DNA from: Candidatus Poribacteria bacterium
Lineage (GTDB): Bacteria; Poribacteria; WGA-4E; WGA-3G
DNA: 64,000 nt
Assembly (NCBI GenBank): GCA_022394755.1
Contig: JAGFCA010000089.1
Location: 1 to 64,000, forward strand
Reading direction: 5' to 3'
Numbering within the stretch: the first letter of the stretch is position 1; each line of letters opens with the position of its first letter. The position numbers and the translations under genes are program-made. This document shows, piece by piece, positions 54,076 through 62,485 of this stretch. A model generated the notes under the pieces. That model worked only from the letters and a program-made list of their open reading frames with translations, was not told the DNA's origin and did no database searches.

Positions 54076-54819
54076 ATGTTGAGAATTCTTTTTGTATTGT
54101 TAATCTGCACAACATTAGCAACTATGAGTACTAATCTCGCTGTTGCTGCAGATGGTTTAGTAGGTTTTTGGCCATTTGATGAAGAAGCCGGAAAAACTGC
54201 TGCAGATGTAACAGGTAATGGACATGACGGAGAGTTCAAAGGTGCACCTAAATGGGTTGAAGGCAAGTTCGGTTCAGCACTGGAATTTGATGGAAAAGAT
54301 GATTATGTACTTGTTTCTGACCATGATGCTTTGGATATAGACAACAATATTACAATGATGGCATGGTTTAGTCCTAATGATGTTCTTACCAGTCGTCGTT
54401 TAATGGTTAAAAATGATTCCATATTTGTTATCTTTGATTTTGGAAATAAAGATAGTATAGACTTTCTTGTGAAACCTGATAACTTATTTGCTGAATCCAC
54501 AACAACAGAATGGAAAATTGGTGAATGGTATCACTTCGCAGGAACTTTTGATGGTAAGAAGTTACGGGTATATGTAAATGGAGAACTTGAAGGAGAAGCT
54601 GCTAACGACACTCCTATCGCCCCATCTGATTTAGACCTATGGATTGGTGGAGATGACTATGGAAGACCTTCTGATTTCTTTCCGGGAAAAATTGATGAAG
54701 TCCGAATATATGATAAGACTTTGAATCAAGCGGATATTCAGAAAATCATGGATACACCACAAGATGTACAAGCACTCGGCAAATTAACGACTACATGGGG
54801 AAGTATTAAAAGTAGATAA
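54076..54819 (+). CDS. Secreted LamG/concanavalin-like domain protein
   Basis: ATG 54076 follows TTAGGAGGAATTGAG, so it is preferred over the in-frame ATG at 54049. The 247-residue protein begins with a signal peptide MLRILFVLLICTTLATMST (cut after AVAA) and continues with a LamG-type jellyroll: GLVGFWPFDEEAGKTAADVTGNGHDGEF, FDGKDDYVLVSDHDALDI, ITMMAWFSPND, WYHFAGTFDGKKLRVYVNGELEGEA, and GKIDEVRIYDKTLNQADIQKIM. This is the FWPFDE..A.D..GNGHDG..G type common in environmental genomes, mostly carbohydrate or protein binding. It has no catalytic domain. gpmI begins only 9 nt downstream. Confidence 0.88.
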   Translation: MLRILFVLLICTTLATMSTNLAVAADGLVGFWPFDEEAGKTAADVTGNGHDGEFKGAPKWVEGKFGSALEFDGKDDYVLVSDHDALDIDNNITMMAWFSPNDVLTSRRLMVKNDSIFVIFDFGNKDSIDFLVKPDNLFAESTTTEWKIGEWYHFAGTFDGKKLRVYVNGELEGEAANDTPIAPSDLDLWIGGDDYGRPSDFFPGKIDEVRIYDKTLNQADIQKIMDTPQDVQALGKLTTTWGSIKSR

Positions 54820-54828
54820 GGAATATTT

Positions 54829-56448
54829 ATGACAAGCCAGCAAAAACGCCCTGTCGTTCTCATCATACGAGATGGATGGGGCAACAATCCATACCCTGAA
54901 TATCAGGAATCAAATGCTGTTCATTTGGCAAATACACCTGTAGATGACTGGATGCGGAAAAACTATCCGCATATTACAATTCACACCTCTGGAGAAGATG
55001 TCGGTCTACCTGCAGGTGTAATTGGTAACAGTGAAGTTGGTCATCAAAATATCGGCGCCGGTCGTATTGTGAACCAGGAATTACTCCGTATAAGTAATAT
55101 GGTTCGTTCTGGTGAATTCTCTCAGAATCAAGTTCTTCTTAAGGCAATTTCTGATGTAAAGAATAATGGAACCAATTTACATCTAATGGGTTTAGCAAGT
55201 GATGCAGGAGTTCATAGTTCACTTGAACATTTATACGCTCTGGTTAGACTTGCAAAAAAACATGGATTAAAGAAGGAACAAGTCCTAATACACAATTTTA
55301 GTGATGGACGAGATTGCCAACCTGATCTTGGAATTAAATTCTGTGAAGAAATTGAAGTCAAATTAAAAGAGATAGGAGTAGGAAAAATTGCATCAGTCAT
55401 CGGAAGATTCTATGCCATGGATCGAGATGATAGATGGGAACGGGTTGAAATAGCATATCGTCTTTTGACAGAAGGTAGTAATTCCTCTGTTAAAAAAGCA
55501 TCAATGGCATATCGTGATTATTATGATAATCCTGATGATGATAATCAAAAAGGAGATGAATTTGTTCGACCAACCGTTGTGTTAGGGGAAGATGGTAAGC
55601 AGTTACCACGTATTTCAGATGGTGATTCTGTCATATTTTATAACTTCCGCGGAGATCGTCCAAGGGAATTAGCAAAGGCATTTTGTTTAGAGACATTTCC
55701 CTATGAAGGTGAAGGTAAAGACGGTGTTACACGTCAGATGGGTTTTAAACGGAATTGTAAATTAAGCGTTAACTTTATAACAATGACCGAATATGAACAA
55801 GGTATGCCGGTTACAGCGGCTATTAAAAAGCCACCAAAGATGCAGAATACCCTTGGTTCATATGTTAGTGATGCAGGTTTAACCCAATTTCGTTGTGCAG
55901 AAACTGAGAAGTTCCCTCACGTAACGTTCTTTTTTAATGACTATCGAGACGAACCATATAAAGGTGAAGACCGACAAATTATCGCATCTCCTCGTGATGT
56001 TACTACATACGATCAGAAACCGGAAATGTCAGCTCCAAAAGTTACACAGGAAATGTTAAAAAGAATAGACTCTGAAGAATACGATCTATTAGTCTTAAAT
56101 TATGCAAATGGAGATATGGTAGGTCACACAGGTTCACTCTCAGCATCTATCAAAGCAGTTGAAGCAGTGGATACTGGTGTTGGACAGATTGTCAAGGCAG
56201 TATTAAACAAGGGTGGGTCTCTCGTTGTTACTGCGGATCATGGTAATTGTGAGCAGATGATAGATCCAGAGACAGGTGGAATTCATACTGCACATACAAC
56301 CTATGATGTTGATTTAATAATTGTTGATGATAAATCTCAGGGAAAAGAACTTCGTTCAGGTGGACGACTTGCAGATATTGCACCGACAGTGCTTAATCTA
56401 TTGGGGTTACCTCAACCCTCAGAAATGACTGGTGAATCCTTAATTTAA
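54829..56448 (+). CDS. gpmI: 2,3-bisphosphoglycerate-independent phosphoglycerate mutase
   Basis: Interconverts 3- and 2-phosphoglycerate in glycolysis/gluconeogenesis. At 539 residues it is the usual length. It has VVLIIRDGWG (D metal ligand) at the start, the nucleophilic Ser in GVIGNSEVGHQNIGAGRIV (about 64-82), HNFSDGRDCQPD, and GRFYAMDRDDRWER. The C-terminal metal region has NYANGDMVGHTGSL and VTADHGNCEQM. One non-standard point is RDGWG instead of LDGWG. SD AAGGAATATTT lies just before the ATG. It is co-transcribed with the LamG gene upstream and prs 58 nt downstream. Confidence 0.95.
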   Translation: MTSQQKRPVVLIIRDGWGNNPYPEYQESNAVHLANTPVDDWMRKNYPHITIHTSGEDVGLPAGVIGNSEVGHQNIGAGRIVNQELLRISNMVRSGEFSQNQVLLKAISDVKNNGTNLHLMGLASDAGVHSSLEHLYALVRLAKKHGLKKEQVLIHNFSDGRDCQPDLGIKFCEEIEVKLKEIGVGKIASVIGRFYAMDRDDRWERVEIAYRLLTEGSNSSVKKASMAYRDYYDNPDDDNQKGDEFVRPTVVLGEDGKQLPRISDGDSVIFYNFRGDRPRELAKAFCLETFPYEGEGKDGVTRQMGFKRNCKLSVNFITMTEYEQGMPVTAAIKKPPKMQNTLGSYVSDAGLTQFRCAETEKFPHVTFFFNDYRDEPYKGEDRQIIASPRDVTTYDQKPEMSAPKVTQEMLKRIDSEEYDLLVLNYANGDMVGHTGSLSASIKAVEAVDTGVGQIVKAVLNKGGSLVVTADHGNCEQMIDPETGGIHTAHTTYDVDLIIVDDKSQGKELRSGGRLADIAPTVLNLLGLPQPSEMTGESLI

Positions 56449-56506
56449 TGTGAAACAGTTGAGTTGAAAAGTAATGCAACTCAAATCAAACTTAGGAGAT
56501 TTTGGC

Positions 56507-57502
56507 ATGTCTTCATTGATAGATCAAGAAGTTCGCAGCGATTTTCGCTTATTTGCAGGACGAGCGAATCCTGCTTTAGGAAAAGAAATCGCAGGGATTT
56601 TAGGCGTTAACCTCGGTAAAATTTCAATTGGTCCATTCCCGAATAGTGAAACCCGTGTTCAGATAGAAGAAAGTATACGTGGTACAGATATATATATCAT
56701 ACAACCGACTTGTGAACCCGCGAATGAAAACCTGATGGAACTTCTCATTACAATAGATGCAATGAAAAGAGCATCTGCTAAACAGATTACAGCAATTATT
56801 CCATACTTCGGGTATGCGCGACAAGATCATAAAACTACTGGACGTGAACCAATTAGTGCTAAGCTTGTTGCCAATCTCTTGACAACTGCTGGGGCAAGTC
56901 GTGTGATGGGTATTGATTTACATGTCCCACAAATTCAAGGTTTCTTTGATATTCCGATGGATCATTTAACAGCACTTACCACATTAGCAAACTATTTTAA
57001 AGAGAAAGACATTGAAAATGGAGTTATAGTTGCTCCTGATGCTGGTCGAGCGAAATTAGCCGAGAAATATTCTGATATCCTACGGCTTCCGTTAGCTATA
57101 ATGCATAAACGTAGAAATGGTAATAATGGACAAGATGTAAAATTTGTTGAACTTGTCGGTGAAGTAGAAGGAAAAACACCCATCATAATAGACGATGAAA
57201 TAGCAACAGGTGGTAGTATCCATCAGCAGGCACAGGCATTGGCTGCAGCAGGGGCACAGCCAGCTTATGTTAGTATCACTCACGGTGTATTTGTTGGAGC
57301 AGCCTTAGAGAGACTTCAACATCCTTCAATTCGAGAAGTCGTTGTAACTGATACTATACCGATCCCTGCCCAAAAACAATTGGATGGAAAAATTAGGGTT
57401 CTATCAATTGCTCCCCTACTTGCGGCTGCAATATTGAGAGTACATCAACACAGATCTGTCAGTCAAGTTTTCAAAGAACAACATCTTGATTTTCCTGTTT
57501 AA
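56507..57502 (+). CDS. prs: Ribose-phosphate pyrophosphokinase
   Basis: Makes PRPP from ribose-5-phosphate and ATP. ATG 56507 (MSSLIDQEVRSDF) has TTAGGAGATTTTGGC directly ahead and is preferred to the in-frame ATG at 56474. The 331-residue protein has FAGRANPALGKEIAGILGV, IGPFPNSETRVQIEES, YFGYARQDHKTTGREPISAK (flexible loop), GIDLHVPQIQGFFDIPMDHL, and the PRPP-binding IIDDEIATGGSIHQQAQAL. It lies in the gpmI-prs-glycosyltransferase run. Confidence 0.94.
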   Translation: MSSLIDQEVRSDFRLFAGRANPALGKEIAGILGVNLGKISIGPFPNSETRVQIEESIRGTDIYIIQPTCEPANENLMELLITIDAMKRASAKQITAIIPYFGYARQDHKTTGREPISAKLVANLLTTAGASRVMGIDLHVPQIQGFFDIPMDHLTALTTLANYFKEKDIENGVIVAPDAGRAKLAEKYSDILRLPLAIMHKRRNGNNGQDVKFVELVGEVEGKTPIIIDDEIATGGSIHQQAQALAAAGAQPAYVSITHGVFVGAALERLQHPSIREVVVTDTIPIPAQKQLDGKIRVLSIAPLLAAAILRVHQHRSVSQVFKEQHLDFPV

Positions 57503-57528
57503 TGTTAGTTTAAAATGAATATTATTAG

Positions 57529-58623
57529 ATGAAACCTATTCTTTACCTTAGCCATACTGGTGCAAGTATCGGTGGGGGAGAAAAACAGCTTTACTATCTT
57601 CTTACACATTTAGATCGAACAAAATATCAACCAATTGTAGTTTTTCCTGAAGATGGGGTATTTGCTGACCAAGTAAGGGAAGTAGGTATCCCATCTTTTA
57701 TTATTCATCTACCTCATTGGCGTAAAGTCATCTCACGTTTCACACGAAGTGTTGCAACCACAAAGTTAACAAATCTTGCTAAAAAGCAAAATATACAGAT
57801 AGTCCATACATCCGATTCTTGGTTTAATCCATACATTCTACAATTGAAGAAACAATTGAACATACCTGTCATTTCTCATGTACGCAATTTGCTTACAATT
57901 GATCAGGTTTCGAAGTATTGCTTTGATGAATTAGATTATACAATCTCAATTTCAGAACAGAGTAAATCCCCTCTCATTAATTATGGTATTCCAAACAATA
58001 AAATTGAAATCATCTTAAACTGTGTGGATACCAACGAATTCACTTCAAAACAGTCAAAAGAACAGGAATCAAGTGCTGAATTTACAATAGGAATTGTAGG
58101 TAGAATTGAGCCATTTAAACAGCAGAAACAATTTATTAAAATTGCCAGCAAAGTTAACAAACAGTGTGAAAAAGTTAAATTCAAAATTATAGGAGATGTA
58201 CTTGATATACCAAAACATCAGAGATATTACAAAGAAGTCATAGATTCAATTTCAGATTATGGTTTGGAGAAAGTTGTATCTTTTACGGGTTATAGAAATG
58301 ATATGCCAATATACATGAAAGAAATTAATATACTTGTCACTCTATCTGCAGGAAGTGTAATTGCTGAAGCAATGGCATCAGGTAAACCTGTTGTTGCAAA
58401 TTCAATTGGAAGTGCTTCTGATATGATTGTTGATGGAACGACTGGATGGGTAATTCATACAGATTTAATTGAACAGATGAGTGACAGAATTATACAATTA
58501 ATTCGTAACCCTGCTTTATATAATAGAATGTGTTTGGCTGCAAGAGAACATGCTAAATCTCAATTTAGTATAGATCAACATGTACATAAAATACAGGGCA
58601 TTTATGAGAAACTCCTGGGATAG
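57529..58623 (+). CDS. Family 4 glycosyltransferase (GT-B)
   Basis: A 364-residue GT-B fold protein. The N-terminal domain begins LYLSHTGASIGGGEKQLYYLLTHLD; the second has FTIGIVGRIEPFKQQKQFIKIASK, the acceptor region FTGYRNDMPIYMKEINILVTLS and the E-x7-E-like GSVIAEAMASGKPVVANSIGSASD motif of family 4 (retaining, nucleotide-sugar). It transfers a sugar, likely to a cell-surface glycan. It starts 26 nt after the prs stop without a strong SD, so it is probably read through from the same transcript. Confidence 0.87.
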   Translation: MKPILYLSHTGASIGGGEKQLYYLLTHLDRTKYQPIVVFPEDGVFADQVREVGIPSFIIHLPHWRKVISRFTRSVATTKLTNLAKKQNIQIVHTSDSWFNPYILQLKKQLNIPVISHVRNLLTIDQVSKYCFDELDYTISISEQSKSPLINYGIPNNKIEIILNCVDTNEFTSKQSKEQESSAEFTIGIVGRIEPFKQQKQFIKIASKVNKQCEKVKFKIIGDVLDIPKHQRYYKEVIDSISDYGLEKVVSFTGYRNDMPIYMKEINILVTLSAGSVIAEAMASGKPVVANSIGSASDMIVDGTTGWVIHTDLIEQMSDRIIQLIRNPALYNRMCLAAREHAKSQFSIDQHVHKIQGIYEKLLG

Positions 58624-58730
58624 AATATAATTGCAATAATGCCAAATATTGTGTAAAATTACAACACTATATTAGATAGATATTGAAAGTATAGGTATTA
58701 CAGCAATCATTAATTCTGAAGTAGGCTTAC

Positions 58731-59132
58731 ATGAATACAAGATTTGAATCCAATAATTCTGACGAACTTGAGATTGCACTACAACATTATAACCATTTTC
58801 ATGATAATTATGTCGCTGGAATAGATATTAAGTTTGACAACTATAGAACATTTAAAGAGGATGGTAAGTCTATGATTGGGGATGCAGAAAAAACCATCAT
58901 TCTTACAATGGACACCTATTACTATGGAAAAAAAGACAAAAGGTATGTATGTGTTGAATTTCAAGATGTTAAGACATTTGAAATCATCTCGTCAGAAGAA
59001 CCAGGACCAAAATGGGGAGTGTTGGGTGTTTATTATGATGATCGGGATACAGATATATTTTGGGATTTTGAACCCGTCTGTACAGGTTCAAGGTATATAG
59101 TACTTTGTGATAAGATCATTTTTTCTGACTAA
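58731..59132 (+). CDS. Small hypothetical protein
   Basis: A 133-residue, acidic, signal-free protein: IALQHYNHFHDNYVAGIDIKF, YVCVEFQDVKTFEIISS, KWGVLGVYYDDRDTDIFWDFEP. Alternating charged and aromatic residues suggest a compact beta-rich soluble domain. It reminds me loosely of small immunity-protein folds, but I recognise no family and give no function. It starts 108 nt after the glycosyltransferase and ends 107 nt before PhyH copy 2, with little promoter evidence. Confidence 0.6.
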   Translation: MNTRFESNNSDELEIALQHYNHFHDNYVAGIDIKFDNYRTFKEDGKSMIGDAEKTIILTMDTYYYGKKDKRYVCVEFQDVKTFEIISSEEPGPKWGVLGVYYDDRDTDIFWDFEPVCTGSRYIVLCDKIIFSD

Positions 59133-59239
59133 AGAAACATAAAGAAGACCTAAAAGGAAACGCAAGAAGTAGTAGATACAATTAGATAAATCTTTCAATA
59201 AATTAGATTTTTAAATACATCAATTTAGGAGACGACCTG

Positions 59240-60100
59240 ATGCTAACAAAGGAACAAATTGATTCATATAATAAGAATGGATATGTAGGTGTAGAAGGAG
59301 TACTATCCGAGGAAGAGGTTAATGCACTTCGACGTGTTACAGATGAATTTGTTGAAAAATCGAGAGAAGTAACAGAACATAACGATATTTTCGATTTGGA
59401 ACCGGGTCACTCTCCAGAAAATCCACAAGTCCGTCGTATTAAAAGTCCTTGTCTATATCACACAATCTATGATCAAACGCTTCGTCATCCTAACATATTA
59501 GGTATTGTGGGACAACTAATTGGTGATGACCTACGATACAATGGTCATAAACTGAATATGAAATATCCTGAGTTTGGGAGTCCAGTTGAATGGCATCAGG
59601 ATTGGGCATTTTATCCACATACGAATGATGATTTACTTGCTGTGGGTGTAGTCATTGATGATATGACTGTTGAAAATGGTGCATTGATGGTAATTCCTGG
59701 CTCACACAAAGGTCCCACGTTGGACCATCATCAAAATGGAGCATTTGTGGGAGCTGTTACAGAACCAGATTTCACACCTGAGGGGGCTGTCCCCATTGAG
59801 ATTAAAGCCGGTGGTATTACACTTCACCATGTTCGTGCTTTACACGGTTCTGCTCCAAATACTTCTGATCAACCTCGTCGTCTCTTACTATTTCAATATT
59901 GTGCTGTGGATGCATGGCCCCTAAAAGGCATTCCCGATTGGGATACATTCAATGATTTCATTATTCAAGGTCAACCCACGAACCAACCACGAGTTGTTTC
60001 AACACCTGTTAGAATGCCTGAACCCTACTCTGATAAGAAGGGTTCGATCTACGAAGTTCAATCTATTCTTGAAAATCCAATATTTAGTAAGACACAGTAG
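59240..60100 (+). CDS. Phytanoyl-CoA dioxygenase (PhyH) family protein, copy 2
   Basis: A 286-residue Fe(II)/2-oxoglutarate oxygenase. The iron triad is H119-x-D121 in VEWHQDWAFYP and H202 in RALHGSAPN, with an Arg in DQPRRLLLFQY for the co-substrate. VIDDMTVENGALMVIPGSHKGPTLDHH is the core. It is only remotely similar to copy 1 (31560), so it likely has a different substrate. TTAGGAGACGACCTG lies before the ATG. It converges with the minus-strand secreted-protein gene. Confidence 0.88.
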   Translation: MLTKEQIDSYNKNGYVGVEGVLSEEEVNALRRVTDEFVEKSREVTEHNDIFDLEPGHSPENPQVRRIKSPCLYHTIYDQTLRHPNILGIVGQLIGDDLRYNGHKLNMKYPEFGSPVEWHQDWAFYPHTNDDLLAVGVVIDDMTVENGALMVIPGSHKGPTLDHHQNGAFVGAVTEPDFTPEGAVPIEIKAGGITLHHVRALHGSAPNTSDQPRRLLLFQYCAVDAWPLKGIPDWDTFNDFIIQGQPTNQPRVVSTPVRMPEPYSDKKGSIYEVQSILENPIFSKTQ

Positions 60101-60196
60101 TTTGATAAAGAATTGATTTATTCGTATAGTTTTAAAAATTAAAGATTCCACAGTCTTAGGAAGATCATCTGAAATATTCTATAAGACACCAAAAAA

Positions 60197-61391
60197 TTAG
60201 GGTTTTGAAACTAAACCTAATTCTGATGAAATTGCTTTATCCCAATCTGCAGTAAAGATCCACCAATTGGACATCTCTGTTTTTTCATACTGTATACCAT
60301 TCTTATATCCCGGCATATTTTGCATCCAGTATATATACCATTGTGATTCGATAAATTGTGGTATTTCATCAGTATTCTCTTCAAGCCAATGATATTTTAA
60401 ATTAGCGTATGTATCCACGTTTACTAACTTTTTCTCACCACTATTATCTGGTGTCCAATCTTCAATATCACTTTCCACAAGAGTCATCGTATCGGTATAG
60501 TCATAGTGTTTCGTAGTGTTCGGTGGCATGTGTGTCCATCCAGCACGTCCAGTAATGAAATCCCCATCCTCATCTTGTCCAACGAATTTCTTCCAGAATA
60601 GATCTGTATTGCCAAACTGTAAATGATCCACATGACTCAGAATTGCTTCCAATTGATGACCGTGATTATGTACAGCTTCAGCATGACTGCGCCTAAAATT
60701 CTGTCCATAGACTGTATATGTAGAATTATAGATGGGTAGATCATTATTATCACGATTACTGTTGGATATATCTCCTGTAATTGGACTTGACATATTGGAT
60801 TCCCACCAGTTTCTGAAATCTTCAGGTTTATGTATTTTTGGATCATAACATGGAAAATCGGAGTTTACACCGCCCATCCATATCCATATCTCTTTTACAC
60901 CTAAATTATTTATGTAGTGCTCTATGTTGAACCGTTCAAATATCTTGTGGTAATTAGGTGAATATAAGGGTGTACCATCTTCTAAGCGACTATTCACTCC
61001 ACCTTTAGGAGTCTGTTCATAAATTGTGATATATTCTACAACACGATAACCGATAGATGGAACAGCAGACGAATTCTTATACCCTCTAAACCGTGTACCT
61101 TCTTCAAGCATAAATTTAATTCGTTTGTCATATATATCAATTTTTGTCTTCAGTTCCTCTATAGTCATCTCCCCTAAATCCCAGAAATCTGGTGCTTTAT
61201 TAACATCGAGATTTATACCATCTTTGGTTGGTAAAAATCTCATGATAACAACAGGAATCTCATATAGATGCCCTGGAGCGGGTGTGGCTAAATAAGGATC
61301 AATCTTCTCAAATACTGGTTGTTTTTTCCATAGAATATATATGTGAAGTAGAAATTATTATTAATTGCAGTAGAATTGTTATTGTTTTCAT
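60197..61391 (-). pseudogene. Secreted protein with a frameshift after the signal peptide
   Basis: A long frame (60197-61243, 348 residues, starting at an internal MRFLPTKDGINLD) is the bulk of the gene. Upstream on the minus strand, ATG 61391 opens a signal peptide MKTITILLQLIIISTSHIYS and then hits a stop just past an A6 run at 61322-61327. Removing one A reads MEKQPVFEKIDPYLATPAPGHLYEIPVVI and joins the long frame. So the gene is broken by a one-base insertion, or there is a sequencing error. The mature protein has a His-rich HNHGHQLEAILSHVDH motif (about residue 190-210 of the long frame) that could bind metal. Family unknown. Confidence 0.7.
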
Positions 61392-61406
61392 TTATTCATA
61401 CAAAAG

Positions 61407-61442
61407 ATAATCCTCATAGACAAACCAGTCTATGAGGATTAT
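61407..61442 (-). terminator. Terminator of the first HMA selenoprotein gene
   Basis: ATAATCCTCATAGAC (61407-61421) and GTCTATGAGGATTAT (61428-61442) form a perfect 15-bp stem with a 6-nt loop; on the minus strand CTTTTG follows. It separates the HMA gene from the downstream secreted-protein gene, with its start at 61391. Confidence 0.8.
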
Positions 61443-61508
61443 TAGTCATTAACTTATGTTAGATCAAAATCAAGGTAATTGATGAATGAAAACAGTAGAT
61501 TAAGAAAT

Positions 61509-61847
61509 CTATTCAGAAGCCTTTGCGGGGAAACGTGGTTTTCCATCAACTTCTTCAATTCCTTCAACAGCAGCAACTAAGTCTGCTGTCTCAACTTTAC
61601 CTTTTTCAACCTTGACAACAGCTTTGTTCTCCACTTCTGAAACAGAAACGACTTCTGTGACACCGGTAACCTTTGCAAGTGCATCCTGCACTCTACTTGT
61701 ACATGCGCCTCATGTCATACCTGTTACAGTTAGACTTACTTCTTCAACAGCTGCTTCTTGTGTATTCTCTGCTTCCTCCTGTTGTTGATTTGCACAACCC
61801 ATGATAAGCAACAACATAAGAAAACTAATACAAACTTTATTAATCAT
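61509..61847 (-). CDS. HMA-domain lipoprotein with selenocysteine (GMT-Sec-GAC), copy 1
   Basis: The complete reading is 112 residues, with TGA at 61710-61712 read as selenocysteine at position 46. ATG 61847 has AAGGATAC upstream. The signal peptide MINKVCISFLMLLLIMGC has a lipobox Cys at 18, so this is an exported lipoprotein. After an acidic linker comes a heavy-metal-associated domain: VSLTVTGMT-U-GACTSRVQDALAKVTG. Standard HMA proteins have GMTCxxC, so TGA stands at the first metal-binding Cys. Protein similarity continues past the TGA to the stop at 61509-61511 (VVSVSEVENKAVVKVEKG, DGKPRFPAKASE). A SECIS-like hairpin lies 16 nt downstream. Periplasmic metal capture or redox chemistry through a Sec-Cys pair is inferred. 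A standard annotation would split this gene. Confidence 0.85.
61677..61693 (-). promoter_or_regulatory. SECIS-like hairpin, copy 1
   Basis: On the minus strand GAGTGCA-GGA-TGCACTT forms a 7-bp stem (one G-U) starting 16 nt after the TGA; the loop can open to AGGAT. The E. coli fdhF SECIS has a similar apical TGCAGGTCTGCA. The hairpin encodes VQDAL in the HMA domain. Confidence 0.75.
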
Positions 61848-61916
61848 GATCGTATCCTTAAACTCCTTATGAATAACCATAAAACTATTATATGTGTTAA
61901 TCAAATTTTGGAATTC

Positions 61917-61946
61917 AATAAAAAAGAAGGGCGAGATAACTCGCCC
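61917..61946 (-). terminator. Terminator of the second HMA selenoprotein gene
   Basis: On the minus strand GGGCGAG-TTAT-CTCGCCC is a perfect 7-bp stem followed by TTCTTTTTTATT, a strong intrinsic terminator just after the stop at 61957. The downstream copy therefore probably uses its own promoter or read-through. Confidence 0.88.
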
Positions 61947-61956
61947 TAAATAGTGG

Positions 61957-62337
61957 TTAGTTAGCAAGTGATGCCGTAAAACGCGGATCAGCATCATCAA
62001 TTACTTTAATCAATGAATCGCTGGTAACTTTACCCTTTTCAATTTTTACGACTACTAACTTAGTATCTCTACTAACACTGACAACTTCTGAGACCCCTGT
62101 GACCTTACTTAGTGCATCCTGCACTATACCGGGACATGAGCCTCATGTCATGCCCTCCACTGTAAAAGTCACTTCCTGATAGGCAGAACTTTCTGGTTCA
62201 GCAGCTTTTAATGCTGTACCTTCAGCTTCTGCCATTGTTGTGGTTTCAGACATTTCAGCCTGTTTGTTAACCATACCACAGCCTGTCAGGATTGCAAAGG
62301 CCACGAGCGTAATCAGCGCAAATTTCGCTATATACAT
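61957..62337 (-). CDS. HMA-domain lipoprotein with selenocysteine (GMT-Sec-GSC), copy 2
   Basis: 126 residues, with TGA 62143-62145 read as selenocysteine at position 65. It begins MYIAKFALITLVAFAILTGC (lipobox Cys at 20) with a textbook AAAGGAGGT ribosome-binding site. An Ala/Glu-rich linker leads to the HMA domain: VTFTVEGMT-U-GSCPGIVQDALSKVTGVSEVVSV. The domain continues in frame after the TGA to TAA at 61957-61959 (SRDTKLVVVKIEKGKV, DADPRFTASLAN). It is a tandem paralogue of 61509-61847, with the same TGA position and the same downstream hairpin. The two copies differ clearly in the linker and C-terminus, so the TGA has been kept through divergence, which argues against a chance nonsense mutation. 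Confidence 0.87.
62110..62126 (-). promoter_or_regulatory. SECIS-like hairpin, copy 2
   Basis: On the minus strand TAGTGCA-GGA-TGCACTA is a perfect 7-bp stem, exactly 16 nt after the TGA as in copy 1. The loop sequence (AGGAT when opened one pair) is unchanged between the copies. Confidence 0.78.
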
Positions 62338-62364
62338 CGTGATACCTCCTTTAGTTTAATCATC

Positions 62365-62393
62365 ATAATAGCATATAAATTGTTAAATAGCAA
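62365..62393 (-). promoter_or_regulatory. Promoter of the HMA selenoprotein genes
   Basis: On the minus strand TTGCTA (62388-62393), a 17-nt spacer, then TATTAT (62365-62370), 28 nt before the start codon at 62337. I see no clear metal-responsive operator such as a MerR-type 19-20 bp spacer. Confidence 0.6.
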
Positions 62394-62485
62394 CTTAATA
62401 AAATAAATCATATATTATAGGAGATGTGTATTTAATCAATAACAGGTTGAACAATTAGAGAATAGTTAGTTAAATCATATCATGT

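Noticed and set aside
61509..62337. The TGA codons as evidence for a recoded genetic code (TGA = Trp or Gly)
   Set aside because: Many clear genes here (for example coaD, PhyH at 31560, the WD40 gene at 21917) end normally at TGA, and no other conserved protein needs TGA as sense.
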